A stretch of 64,000 nt of DNA, from positions 124,001 to 188,000 of IMG/VR virus record IMGVR_UViG_3300034117_002447. One strand, given 5' to 3'. Made by a program: the position numbers and the translations under genes. Below are positions 6,581 to 14,118 of the stretch, piece by piece; position 1 is the stretch's first letter; each line of letters starts with the position of its first letter. The notes under the pieces are model-generated. The model was given only the letters and a program-made list of their open reading frames with translations. It ran no database searches and had not been told where the DNA came from. This DNA is from a virus.

Positions 6581-6657
6581 GAGTTATTAACCGGTAATAT
6601 ATAAAAGTATAACCGTTGTTGAAACGTCTAGCTCAAATTTAAAAAATAATAAAAACA

Positions 6658-7269
6658 ATGAGTATAGACAAAAAGACCCAAAGATTACAAGAGTTAACTA
6701 GCATCGCGCCAACCGTCTCAATCAGACTAGACATGGAATGGTTAGCCTCAACTGAAAACACGGCAGACTTCCTGATTAGATTAACAAATACCAATACGAC
6801 AACCGTTAAATTTAACGCGTTGATTATTCGAGGAGTTCATTCCCCAAAGATAACAACTGGAACTATAACATGGAAAGCACTGAATAATAATATTGACCGG
6901 TCCTGGTTGGGCTGGCCTAGAGTAACTGCTAACTTGCCCTATATTTCAGGCCAGCGAAAGTTAAATTTCTCTTCCGCAACTAATATCTTTACCAACGAGA
7001 CCGCGCCCACCATACCGGCTGGAGCTGGAGTAGAGGTTGGAATTTTTAGGATTTCAACCTCAACCGCATGGAACCCAAACTCTAATTTTGGTTTTACTTG
7101 GGAAATGACTACCGGCGGAGTGATTGCTTATCTGGTTCCGGCCAAGCCGTCTTCGACTTCAGCGCTAGCGATTGGCATTATGCACTACGGTCCAATAACA
7201 TCTAATACATTGGGTAAATGCTTAACTGTGCAGGCTTCAAGCGAGCAGACCCTAAATAAAAAACCCTGA
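6658..7269 (+). CDS. Putative beta-sandwich virion or surface protein, 203 aa
   Basis: Starts MSIDKKTQRLQELTS. After about 20 residues it is dominated by alternating Thr/Asn/Ile strands (TNTNTTTVKFNALII), giving an all-beta appearance like a virion decoration or fibre domain. No signal peptide and no family are recognised. It is the first rightward gene and ends at a strong bidirectional terminator whose stem overlaps the last codons. The structural role is inferred from composition only. Confidence 0.65.
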   Translation: MSIDKKTQRLQELTSIAPTVSIRLDMEWLASTENTADFLIRLTNTNTTTVKFNALIIRGVHSPKITTGTITWKALNNNIDRSWLGWPRVTANLPYISGQRKLNFSSATNIFTNETAPTIPAGAGVEVGIFRISTSTAWNPNSNFGFTWEMTTGGVIAYLVPAKPSSTSALAIGIMHYGPITSNTLGKCLTVQASSEQTLNKKP

Positions 7270-7287
7270 ATCTAAAAAATCCAGGGT
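7264..7287. terminator. Bidirectional terminator
   Basis: Stem CCCTGAAT / ATCCAGGG with A/T-runs on both sides, between the convergent genes ending at 7269 and 7314. Confidence 0.75.
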
Positions 7288-7313
7288 CTATTATTTTTTA
7301 AAAAGATTTACTC

Positions 7314-7532
7314 TTATTTCTTAGACTCTAACTTGGTCTTTGGAAAAATAAGATGGGCAAGGAATACTAGACCCCAAGCCTGCACTGCGCTAATTGGTTT
7401 AGCACCAAAAATTTCGGGTACCAACCAGTTCCACAACCATTTTACTGGAAAAGCAACAACGATAGAAGCCAGCAAGCCAATCGCTAGAGCTCCAAGTATA
7501 GTTGCAATCTGTTCTGTTCTTTTTGAATTCAT
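7314..7532 (-). CDS. Small two-helix membrane protein, 72 aa
   Basis: Two hydrophobic segments: residues 12-30 (ILGALAIGLLASIVVAF) and 50-63 (VQAWGLVFLAHLIF). The WLWNWLVPEIFG motif followed by QAWGLVFL is common in small bacterial and phage membrane proteins of unknown function. A holin role is possible but not shown. Confidence 0.65.
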   Translation of the reverse strand: MNSKRTEQIATILGALAIGLLASIVVAFPVKWLWNWLVPEIFGAKPISAVQAWGLVFLAHLIFPKTKLESKK

Positions 7533-7569
7533 AATCCTATGGGTTATTTTTGTTTAATAATATTATATC

Positions 7570-7767
7570 TTACTCTCTCCATAGCCAAGGTTCCCTGGCT
7601 CTAGAGCGTAACAGCTCTTTGCAACGTCTATGCAGAAGTCCGCGTTCTACATTTATCTTCTTGTCCAGGAGTCTGGCCTGTATTCCGGTCCAGTCAATTA
7701 GACCCGGCCCGTTAAGCTCGAGAATTATCTCTTGGTCTATAACATCCGGTCGGTTAGCATTGTACAT
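7570..7767 (-). CDS. Hypothetical protein, 65 aa, GC-richer
   Basis: Starts MYNANRPDVIDQEIILEL and is basic at the C-terminus. Its ATG overlaps the end of the upstream 103-aa gene by 14 nt, suggesting coupling. Base composition is clearly richer in G+C than the first 6.6 kb. No family is recognised. Confidence 0.5.
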   Translation of the reverse strand: MYNANRPDVIDQEIILELNGPGLIDWTGIQARLLDKKINVERGLLHRRCKELLRSRAREPWLWRE

Positions 7768-8065
7768 ATTCAGATTCGGTTTTTTTAGGTTCTATTCCAA
7801 GCTCTACCAGCCTGGCCGTTATTTCATGCGCCCATTCAAACTCCTCTAAGCCTATTGCCTCGGTTCTTGCGAGGACCAGGGCTTCCACGATTCTGGACTC
7901 TAAATACTCTTCTAACTCCTCGGACCAAGGATCGTCCTGGGCGATTGACGCCCGGACCTCTGCTTCCAATCCGCGTATTGCCCATTGGATACGGTGCCAG
8001 TCCCGGCCGCTGCGGTCTAGAATTCTTAGGAATTCCGCAACTAAATACTCTGTAACTTGACTCAT
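7754..8065 (-). CDS. Hypothetical helical protein with UVR-like segment, 103 aa
   Basis: The ATG at 8065 (MSQVTEYLVAEFLRIL) is preferred to an upstream one at 8095. The protein is helical and acidic. Near the C-terminus EEFEWAHEITARLVELG resembles the UVR helical hairpin of UvrB/UvrC, but the match is short and could be chance. GC-rich like its neighbours. Confidence 0.5.
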   Translation of the reverse strand: MSQVTEYLVAEFLRILDRSGRDWHRIQWAIRGLEAEVRASIAQDDPWSEELEEYLESRIVEALVLARTEAIGLEEFEWAHEITARLVELGIEPKKTESEYVQC

Positions 8066-8141
8066 CTCTAATCTGTAATTATATTTCTTATACACAGCGG
8101 TAGACCAAAGTTCTAAGCTCTAGAGCAGAAAGACGGGTAGT

Positions 8142-8201
8142 TGCTAATTTTCGGCGGGGCTTAACAACTTTCGGCGGGGTCTAACAACTTTTGGCCGGGC
8201 G
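8142..8201 (+). repeat. Three tandem ~20-bp iteron-like repeats
   Basis: Units begin at about 8142, 8162 and 8182 and share TAACAACTTTCGGCGGGGTC with a few changes (the third has TTGGCCGGGC). Exact 20-bp spacing keeps them on nearly the same helical face, as in initiator- or repressor-binding iterons. Confidence 0.65.
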
Positions 8202-8354
8202 GAATAACGACTAGCCTGCTCTAGACCCGGCCAGCTGGATCCGAACTAGCTAAGATCTGCCGGAGTCCGGACCAGATCAGTAGCCGGACCGGTCCAGTAC
8301 CGGCTGAATAGTACCGGCCAGGACAGCCCCCAGGAGCCGGCCAGGGTCACCGGC

Positions 8355-8460
8355 CAGGTGACTCCAGGAGCAGTACCCAGGTGACTCCAGGAGTGGTACC
8401 GGGCAGCTGAATAAGTGCTCCAGGAGTGACCTTGCTGACATAAAAAAAGTACTCCAGGAG
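8355..8460 (+). repeat. Dispersed CTCCAGGAG repeats
   Basis: CTCCAGGAG occurs at 8362, 8385, 8418 and 8452. The first two lie in a 16-bp direct repeat, CAGGTGACTCCAGGAG, 23 bp apart. Each copy is itself an imperfect palindrome. Confidence 0.65.
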
Positions 8461-8670
8461 GCGGTGTGCTGCACTTTACTTTCTTCTGATTTCTCCACGG
8501 CCTGGGAATAGCGCTCTGGCCAATGCAGCCGATTTCCGTCGAGGTCCTTGGTATCTGCGGATTCCCGGTCTAAACTACCCGAGGAAACCTCGTCTACCTA
8601 ATAGCTTTTTAGAAATTCTCCCCGAGCTAGACTCTCTGCCTGGAGCAAATTCTCCCCCGGGTAGGGGCTG

Positions 8671-8679
8671 TATAAATAA
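8671..8679 (+). promoter_or_regulatory. Late promoter motif (exact T4 consensus TATAAATA)
   Basis: TATAAATAA lies 4 nt before the ATG at 8684, so the message would be nearly leaderless. Confidence 0.55.
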
Positions 8680-8683
8680 CCAC

Positions 8684-9115
8684 ATGCAGAATTATATTAC
8701 CGATTTCAATGGATTTGCGCTAACTGAGTCGGCTCAGAATTACACCGATCAGATGGAACTCCATAGGCTGGGGATTCCCATTCCTGGGTTTCGTGTGCTG
8801 ATAGTCCGGGTAGACTGGGAAAAGATTGGTCGAAAGGATTTTTCCGGTAATCTAGAAACCTTTATGAAGTGTTGGTTCATGGAGGCCTATCCGGCTCCCA
8901 ATGCTGACGGTGAGGACTCTTGGTACGAGTATCCACCGGCTGAACTTATTCGCATGGTCAAGGCCGACGAGCCTGGAGATGTTGAGTTTGTTGACGGGTT
9001 TATCATGAATCTAGCTAAAGAACACGATGTAGATCTTATTTGGGAATTGGGAGACAAGACCTGGCGGGAAGTACCCAGCGGGCGATCTGTACCCCGACTG
9101 GATCTCTTAAGATAA
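8684..9115 (+). CDS. Hypothetical protein with capsid-targeting-like N-terminus, 143 aa
   Basis: Starts MQNYITDFNGFALTES. The ALTE|S site fits the (L)-x-E cleavage pattern shared by the packaged-protein family of this window. The remainder is acidic and alpha/beta with no recognised domain. A TATAAATA late motif directly precedes it. Being a virion-internal protein is inferred from these two features together. Confidence 0.65.
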   Translation: MQNYITDFNGFALTESAQNYTDQMELHRLGIPIPGFRVLIVRVDWEKIGRKDFSGNLETFMKCWFMEAYPAPNADGEDSWYEYPPAELIRMVKADEPGDVEFVDGFIMNLAKEHDVDLIWELGDKTWREVPSGRSVPRLDLLR

Positions 9116-9117
9116 CC

Positions 9118-9210
9118 TTAACCTCTACGTTCTATCCTCTTCAATCCGGAGTAGACTATAATAGCTAGGAACCACAGGGTAACCCCCAGCCACACATATA
9201 CCGTTTTCAT
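9118..9210 (-). CDS. Small single-TM protein, 30 aa
   Basis: Reads MKTVYVWLGVTLWFLAIIV then a basic tail (KRIERRG): one transmembrane helix with a positive C-terminus. It ends 2 nt past the convergent gene at 9115. Too short for certainty; a lysis or membrane accessory role is only possible. Confidence 0.4.
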   Translation of the reverse strand: MKTVYVWLGVTLWFLAIIVYSGLKRIERRG

Positions 9211-9231
9211 GAAGTTATCTATATACCCCAA

Positions 9232-9260
9232 AAAGGGATCCCTTCTGAGGATCCCCTTTC
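9232..9260. terminator. Bidirectional terminator
   Basis: Stem AAAGGGATCC / GGATCCCCTTT with T-rich flanks, between the 30-aa gene and the 9284-9664 gene. Confidence 0.7.
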
Positions 9261-9283
9261 TTTGTTTTGGGCTAAGTGTTGTG

Positions 9284-9664
9284 TTATGCAGTTACCTTAC
9301 GGCCACGTACAGTATTGTATAGGGCATTCATAACTCGCATGTCTGACTTACGGCCAGTTACGACAGCGCTTACCAATTTAGAGTCTACCCCTAATTTCGT
9401 AGCTACCATTGAGTTATCTCCACGACGTTTGCGAGCAGAGATTACCTCTAACTTTTGAGCTGGAGTTAACTTTGCGTAACTCATACCTTTACGGCCAGCA
9501 TTACGACCCGTTGAAACGGTAGCTGTTACGGTTACCGCTGAAACAGTAGACCCAGTAGATTTTTTAGACTTCGCAGTTTTTGCGGTCTTTGTTGTTGAAG
9601 GAGTTGCGGCCTTTACCGCTGGTGCAGATACCTTGGTAGCTGCGGTTGCTTTTGATTTTCTCAT
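9284..9664 (-). CDS. Histone-tail-like basic protein with HTH domain, 126 aa
   Basis: Residues 1-55 are a Lys/Ala/Thr/Ser/Val tail (for example KTAKTAKSKKSTGSTVS) like histone H1 or HU-type tails. Residues 60-126 form a helical domain (LTPAQKLEVISARKRRGD, then ATKLGVDSKLVSAVVTGRK) with a helix-turn-helix look. It probably binds DNA, either as a nucleoid-like protein or a regulator. The start at 9664 (MRKSKAT) is preferred to the one 9 nt upstream. It stands alone, followed by a terminator, and faces a GC-rich divergent region. Confidence 0.75.
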   Translation of the reverse strand: MRKSKATAATKVSAPAVKAATPSTTKTAKTAKSKKSTGSTVSAVTVTATVSTGRNAGRKGMSYAKLTPAQKLEVISARKRRGDNSMVATKLGVDSKLVSAVVTGRKSDMRVMNALYNTVRGRKVTA

Positions 9665-9699
9665 GTTAAACAAATTATTTTTGATTTAAGGTTAAGGTA

Positions 9700-9899
9700 C
9701 CAAAGAATCCCGGCAATTGGTCGCCCGGCCTGAAAAAGATTGGGCGTGCCTGCACCGCCGCAAAAACCCCCTAGGCGGGGCCGCGACGTGGAGACCTCTG
9801 TGAAGCTGCGGAAGACCCGTGACTATTATGTACCGGTGAGACGGTCGCCTAATCAGTCGGAAAGCTGTTCAGGTAATAAAAAAATGGGAACCTGCTCAA
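9700..9899. other. GC-rich, structured gene-free block
   Basis: About 200 nt of unusually GC-rich DNA without an ORF between divergent transcripts. It contains CCCC-CTAGGC-GGGG hairpin sequence. On the minus strand this is followed by GTTTTT, which looks like a terminator. CCGCCGC/GCGGC and CCCGGC-type segments could form further stems. It could be a structured RNA or operator region. RNase P and 4.5S signature sequences are not found. Confidence 0.35.
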
Positions 9900-9908
9900 G
9901 ATAAATAA
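9900..9908 (+). promoter_or_regulatory. Late promoter motif
   Basis: GATAAATAA, 21 nt before the ATG at 9930. A TTTTAGTATACT element lies between. Confidence 0.55.
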
Positions 9909-9929
9909 CTTAAAATATTTTAGTATACT

Positions 9930-11183
9930 ATGAACTTAATTAAAGGCTATAGCCAATGGTTAAACGAAAACCTAAACGCTATAAACGAAAACTGGTCAAT
10001 CGATTCAGTTACTCTCAGTACTGATGACTTTAGCATTGACGAGGCAAAATACGATCAGTACATCGCAAGTCAAGCTGGAGCACAATTTAGACTATTCACG
10101 CAAGAGGTTGCAAAGTCTAACATCCAAAACATTAAAAAGAAAGAGGCTCATCAAGAAATTTTGGGAAGCCTTGCTAAACACGGCCAAACGGCTAAAAAAG
10201 GTTTCTTGGGAATCTTTGGCGGTAAGAGCCTAGACGAAGTAGTTACCGCTACTCTTGATAGTTTGATTGCAGGTCAATCAAAAATTGCCTACAGCAAAAC
10301 AACGGTGGACTACAATCCTGGAGCTGACGGTACAGGTAGAATCATGACTCAGGGTCGAATTGGGATTAATTCACTGGAAATTGATACTGATCCACGTTGG
10401 AGTAAAGCAACCTCTAGTACAGGTATGTTGTTGGGATTTGTTAACGCATATAACCAAAATGCATTTGAAATGGGTCAAGGTCAATTCATCTTGAGCCAAA
10501 GAATGGGAGAAGACGGTTACCTAGATATTACAACTACTCCAGTAGTAGACGCTGACAATCTATATTTGTACACTCAACAATTACTTGGCGACCTTGCTGC
10601 AGGTAAGGATCTTAAAGTAGACGTTGCTCAAACTGGAGGTTCCGATGCAGTTACTGGCAAATTCGCTGCAGAATTCGCAGCTGGTTCTGACCAAGTTACT
10701 CCAGCTATTCAAGCTGAGGTTGCAAAAGCAGTAGAGTTATGTTTAGCTAAATTCCCAGCAGGATCACGCCCTGATAAATTTACTTTAACTTCTGGTGCAA
10801 GTACTGAATGGAACGGTAAACAAATGCCTAAGGCTGACGGAACTGGTGCAGTAACTCCAAAGGATGATGCAACTAAAAATCAAGATCTTGCTTACCGTCG
10901 TGGTGTTGCTTTCATGAATGCTCTTAACTCTGGACTTAAAGCAAAAGGACATCCAGGTTTTGATGCATACGAAGTTGCATGGTCAATCGGTGCAAGTGGT
11001 CAACCTGCAAATGCAGCTGACCGTTTCGTTGACCTAAACATTGAAAAAAATGCAGTTAAGCCTAAAGCTGTAGAAACTACTAAGACTACTGCTGTTTCAA
11101 CTGGAAATGCAACTACTAACGTTAGAGGAAAAGCTCAATTCTTTGAATTGAAACTTACTTTAACTGCAGCAGCCGCTAAATAA
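9930..11183 (+). CDS. Capsid-targeted OmpA-like domain protein, 417 aa
   Basis: The N-terminus MNLIKGYSQWLNE|N matches the packaged-protein peptide of this window. Residues 20-230 are of unknown fold. Residues about 240-375 resemble an OmpA C-terminal peptidoglycan-binding domain: an initial strand FAAGSDQVTPAIQAEV, then the helix DLAYRRGVAFMNALNSGL corresponding to the family's (S)xxRAxxVxxxL helix. It shares this architecture with the 539-aa protein at 11844. I infer a late virion-internal protein that contacts the host cell wall during entry. A late motif precedes it and a terminator follows. Confidence 0.75.
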   Translation: MNLIKGYSQWLNENLNAINENWSIDSVTLSTDDFSIDEAKYDQYIASQAGAQFRLFTQEVAKSNIQNIKKKEAHQEILGSLAKHGQTAKKGFLGIFGGKSLDEVVTATLDSLIAGQSKIAYSKTTVDYNPGADGTGRIMTQGRIGINSLEIDTDPRWSKATSSTGMLLGFVNAYNQNAFEMGQGQFILSQRMGEDGYLDITTTPVVDADNLYLYTQQLLGDLAAGKDLKVDVAQTGGSDAVTGKFAAEFAAGSDQVTPAIQAEVAKAVELCLAKFPAGSRPDKFTLTSGASTEWNGKQMPKADGTGAVTPKDDATKNQDLAYRRGVAFMNALNSGLKAKGHPGFDAYEVAWSIGASGQPANAADRFVDLNIEKNAVKPKAVETTKTTAVSTGNATTNVRGKAQFFELKLTLTAAAAK

Positions 11184-11203
11184 TAAGTTTAAACTTAATA
11201 CAC

Positions 11204-11238
11204 AAAGGGACCGATAGAAATATCAGTCCCTTTTTTAT
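11204..11238 (+). terminator. Rho-independent terminator
   Basis: Stem AAAGGGACCGATA / TATCAGTCCCTTT followed by a T-run, ending the 9930 gene. Confidence 0.8.
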
Positions 11239-11254
11239 TTGATTAGTGTTTTAC

Positions 11255-11758
11255 TTAATACTTTTTATCTAGTGCATGGTAAGATGCAGTTACTCTAAAT
11301 GAGTCTTTGCCAAATTCCATAACTGTGGTAATCGTTGACTCAGCTGCAAATTTACTTGCAATTCTAAAATTATGATTAGGCGAATCGATCCAAGCCTGTA
11401 CCACAATTTTTGCGATTTCCTGCAATACCTCATCAGTTAAAGCATTCACACTGTATTTTTTAGAAACAGTTGTCCCACTAGTCTTATACATGTAGATACA
11501 CTCAGTATTATATCCAACAAAAGTACTGTCTCCACGGGTATGATCAATTTCAGGTCTACCTGCATTAAGATTAGTTAACTGATAACTTCTTTTACGTAAA
11601 GCACCATTATTGAATTTGGTTACTGGTGAACCACCCAAGCCCAAACGGTACACGTTAATTTCTTGCCAGATCAAAGAGTCTAATCTACTAGATCTAACTT
11701 GTTGCGCTTGGGCAGAGATTGAGATTAGGATTGCGAATAGGATTGCTAATTTTTTCAT
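11255..11758 (-). CDS. Secreted CAP/SCP-like protein, 167 aa
   Basis: N-terminal signal peptide (MKKLAILFAILISISAQAQ, cut after AQA). The mature part looks like a divergent CAP (cysteine-rich secretory/antigen 5/PR-1) domain: NVYRLGLGGSPVTKFN near the start, a histidine in EIDHTRG, and AWIDSPNHNFRI near the end, matching the WxxSPxHxxxI signature. CAP proteins bind lipids or act as proteases or structural factors; the function in a phage is unknown. A second CAP gene is at 13510. It is flanked by late rightward genes but on the opposite strand, with a TATAAT-like element upstream. Confidence 0.7.
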   Translation of the reverse strand: MKKLAILFAILISISAQAQQVRSSRLDSLIWQEINVYRLGLGGSPVTKFNNGALRKRSYQLTNLNAGRPEIDHTRGDSTFVGYNTECIYMYKTSGTTVSKKYSVNALTDEVLQEIAKIVVQAWIDSPNHNFRIASKFAAESTITTVMEFGKDSFRVTASYHALDKKY

Positions 11759-11784
11759 GGCTTGTTTATTACTTGGTTATATAG

Positions 11785-11794
11785 TTATTATACC
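11785..11794 (-). promoter_or_regulatory. TATAATAA promoter-like element
   Basis: Minus-strand GGTATAATAA, 26 nt before the ATG at 11758. Confidence 0.35.
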
Positions 11795-11803
11795 TAAAAA
11801 CTC

Positions 11804-11813
11804 GAATAAATAA
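11804..11813 (+). promoter_or_regulatory. Late promoter motif
   Basis: GAATAAATAACCTAGTA, 30 nt before the ATG at 11844. The CCTAGTA tail is shared with the motif at 14079. Confidence 0.5.
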
Positions 11814-11843
11814 CCTAGTACAAAATAAAAATAGACATAGTTA

Positions 11844-13463
11844 ATGAAACATTCAATTATTAAAGGCTACTCTAGCTGGTTAAACGAAAACTTGTTAATC
11901 GCAGAAGCTGAAGGAACTGATATTGGTGCTCTTTACAAAGCTGGCGATCGTGCAGGTTTAGTAAATGCAGCAATGGCAGCAGACTCTGCTGAAATAAAAG
12001 CTCACCCAGCTTACGAATCTGTAATGCAATGGTGGAAAAACGGAGAGGGCGACCTCAACTTATTCAAATCGCTTCTTAAAAAGAGTTCATCTGCTAAAAC
12101 TGACAGATTACGTTCCCTAAAATCGATATATTACTGGACAGGCGGCGGTACGGTTAAGGGTGCAGCTCCTAGAGCAGATATGTTTTATAAAGTAGCAGAT
12201 TCAATTATTGCAAACGGTGCAAAGGCTGGGGTAACTCCAGAAAAGCTAGCTCAACTTAAACAAGCGGTTGACTTATTAAAGACTGCAAAGACTGAAGGTT
12301 TCGAATTAAGAACATCAGCTCTATTCGGTTCAATTATACCAGGTGCTCTAACTGATGGAGTATTCGATACTGGCGGTAAAAAAATTGATGTGATTGCTGA
12401 ACTAGCCAAGCCTCAGGTCATGGATACTCTTAAGAAAGCACTAACTGCTTACCGATTAAATACTAATGCAAGCAAGGAATTAATGGTAGATCCTTTAACT
12501 TCTGCTAAATTCCTGATTGCACAGAGAACCAATAAAGCAACAGTCAGTCAATACTGGATAGCCTCAATGTCGTTAAGCGATACTGAAAAGAAGTCTATGC
12601 TAGATAACTTTAAAGCAAAAGCTGAAGCGTATGCTGCTCGTAAAAAGGATCCTAATGTAACTTTCGATAAAGCAATTTTAGTTGCTACGAATTTATACAT
12701 TGCACCAAAGAACGAAAAAATTACAGTTGTCGCTGGAACACCAGCTGCACCAGCTGCCCCAGTTGTTCAGGCTTTTTCATATCCTGAAAGTGCAAACGGT
12801 AACGCTAAGAGCCCAGCTTTCCAAAAGGGTTTACAGTTATTTCCAGATGATGGAGTGACTATTCAACCTACTGCTCAAGCTGAATTAGCCGCAACTGTTA
12901 AATCTGCAGTAGATGCAGTTAAAGCAGCCGGCGGTACAATTACAGCTGTTTCAACTTGGGGTTATGCAAGTACTTCACAAGTAGGAACGACTTACAAGTC
13001 AGCTGATAAAACCTCAAAGAAGGAAAATAACGTTGCGTTAGCAAACGATAGACTTGCGTCTATTAATAGCGCGCTAGCTGCCGCTCTTACTGAAAACGGA
13101 ATAACTATTGCACCAACCGTTGATGCTAAAAATTTAGCTGAACCGAATAGAGGTCCTGACTGGACTGATAAAGATAAAACTGATGCTAAGTGGGGTAAAC
13201 CTGGAGCAAGAACTCCAGAGTACCAAGCAACTTACGGACCATGGAGATATGCAGTTGCGTTCTTCCAGTTAACGTATACAATCACATCAACCGAACCTAC
13301 TCCAGTTAAGTCAACTGCAACTCCTAGTGGAGAATGGAACTCAGTAATTACATGGTCTGATGAATCATTCCAAATTGAGTTACCTAGAATTCAATTCGGA
13401 ACCGCTTTACCTAAAGTACCAATGTATAAAGGTGGAAGCTCTACTGCATGCCCGATATTTTAA
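11844..13463 (+). CDS. Capsid-targeted OmpA-like domain protein, 539 aa
   Basis: N-terminus MKHSIIKGYSSWLNE|N matches the packaged-protein peptide. Residues about 30-290 are Ala/Lys-rich and helical with no recognised domain. An Ala/Pro linker (TPAAPAAPVV) leads to an OmpA-like C-terminal domain (about 310-490: LQLFPDDGVTIQPTAQAEL and the helix NVALANDRLASINSALAAAL). A paralogue of the 9930 protein in architecture. Probably ejected with DNA, with a peptidoglycan-directed role. The ATG follows a late motif by 30 nt. Confidence 0.75.
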   Translation: MKHSIIKGYSSWLNENLLIAEAEGTDIGALYKAGDRAGLVNAAMAADSAEIKAHPAYESVMQWWKNGEGDLNLFKSLLKKSSSAKTDRLRSLKSIYYWTGGGTVKGAAPRADMFYKVADSIIANGAKAGVTPEKLAQLKQAVDLLKTAKTEGFELRTSALFGSIIPGALTDGVFDTGGKKIDVIAELAKPQVMDTLKKALTAYRLNTNASKELMVDPLTSAKFLIAQRTNKATVSQYWIASMSLSDTEKKSMLDNFKAKAEAYAARKKDPNVTFDKAILVATNLYIAPKNEKITVVAGTPAAPAAPVVQAFSYPESANGNAKSPAFQKGLQLFPDDGVTIQPTAQAELAATVKSAVDAVKAAGGTITAVSTWGYASTSQVGTTYKSADKTSKKENNVALANDRLASINSALAAALTENGITIAPTVDAKNLAEPNRGPDWTDKDKTDAKWGKPGARTPEYQATYGPWRYAVAFFQLTYTITSTEPTPVKSTATPSGEWNSVITWSDESFQIELPRIQFGTALPKVPMYKGGSSTACPIF

Positions 13464-13479
13464 TACTAATTTACACCAG

Positions 13480-13508
13480 AAAAAAGCCGAACCTAGTTCG
13501 GCTTTTTT
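13480..13508. terminator. Bidirectional terminator
   Basis: Perfect stem AAAAAAGCCGAAC / GTTCGGCTTTTTT with a 3-nt loop between convergent genes. Confidence 0.85.
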
Positions 13509-13509
13509 G

Positions 13510-14055
13510 TTATAGCTTAACCGCAAACAGACAGTTTGCGTATGCTGAGAATCGGTTCTTTTGAGTATCATAGCCGCCGTTTATATCGAATGCTGCTACT
13601 GTTACTTTTGGGTCGAGCAGCGCTGCATTATGACTAGCTGATTTAACCCATTCGTTGAATATTATAATAACGGTTGATTTATCAACGTTAACCGATTTTA
13701 GTGAGTTATAATTACTGCTGATTTTATAATGAGCACCGACATTTTCTCTGAAACTATATCGTGAAAAGTGTTTCTTCCAGTCCTGATCAAATTTTTCAAT
13801 TCGGGTAAGAGGGCCGGTGTAGTAAATTCCATCTGGAGTTAATGGATATTCGTAGTGCTCCAATGTGTCAGCACGTATCATCCAATTGACATGAAGAGTT
13901 ACAGCAGAGTCGAGAGTAGCTGAGTATTCTACTGGACTAAGCCCGTGACTTGCTCTGTGAGCATTCACCAATTCTAAAAAGATTTTATTTTCAGAATCTT
14001 GAGCAGTTGCGCTAATCGCAAAACTAAAAAGTATGATATGTATTAGCTTTTTCAT
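13510..14055 (-). CDS. Secreted CAP/SCP-like protein, 181 aa
   Basis: Signal peptide MKKLIHIILFSFAISATAQ, then a clear CAP domain: FLELVNAHRASHGLSPVEYS, the histidine of HVNWMIRADTLEHYEY, ENVGAHY, and WVKSASHNAALLDP (WxxSxxHxxxLL). This is the bacterial SCP/PR-1 layout with the two conserved histidines present. Export across the host inner membrane is predicted. It faces away from the patatin gene, with which it shares an upstream region. Confidence 0.85.
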   Translation of the reverse strand: MKKLIHIILFSFAISATAQDSENKIFLELVNAHRASHGLSPVEYSATLDSAVTLHVNWMIRADTLEHYEYPLTPDGIYYTGPLTRIEKFDQDWKKHFSRYSFRENVGAHYKISSNYNSLKSVNVDKSTVIIIFNEWVKSASHNAALLDPKVTVAAFDINGGYDTQKNRFSAYANCLFAVKL

Positions 14056-14060
14056 ATAGT

Positions 14061-14070
14061 TATTATACTT
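14061..14070 (-). promoter_or_regulatory. AGTATAATAA promoter-like element
   Basis: Minus-strand AAGTATAATA, 5 nt before the ATG at 14055. It abuts the divergent late motif at 14079. Confidence 0.35.
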
Positions 14071-14078
14071 AAAATCCG

Positions 14079-14087
14079 GATAAATAA
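14079..14087 (+). promoter_or_regulatory. Late promoter motif
   Basis: GGATAAATAACCTAGTA, 31 nt before the ATG of the patatin gene. Confidence 0.55.
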
Positions 14088-14118
14088 CCTAGTAAAAAAT
14101 AAAAATAAAAATACACGT

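Larger units (their letters stand above)
8066..8683. other. GC-rich gene-free divergent region with direct repeats
   Basis: About 620 nt without a convincing gene, lying between leftward and rightward genes and much richer in G+C than the rest. It contains three tandem iteron-like repeats (8142-8201), four CTCCAGGAG copies (8362-8460), many CCGG tetramers and dense six-base palindromes (for example GGATCC, ACCGGT, GGTACC). Candidate roles are replication origin or regulatory hub. The 73-codon minus frame at 8277-8498 runs through the repeats and is not convincing. Confidence 0.5.

Noticed and set aside
7754-8065. UvrB/UvrC-related protein
   Set aside because: The UVR-like match is about 17 residues and can be explained by helical, acidic composition.
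8277-8498. 73-codon minus-strand ORF in the GC-rich region
   Set aside because: It runs through the CTCCAGGAG repeats, has an unnatural composition and no neighbour spacing or start signals that support it.
9700-9899. RNase P RNA or 4.5S RNA
   Set aside because: The GC-rich block was compared by eye with the conserved motifs of both; none was found on either strand.
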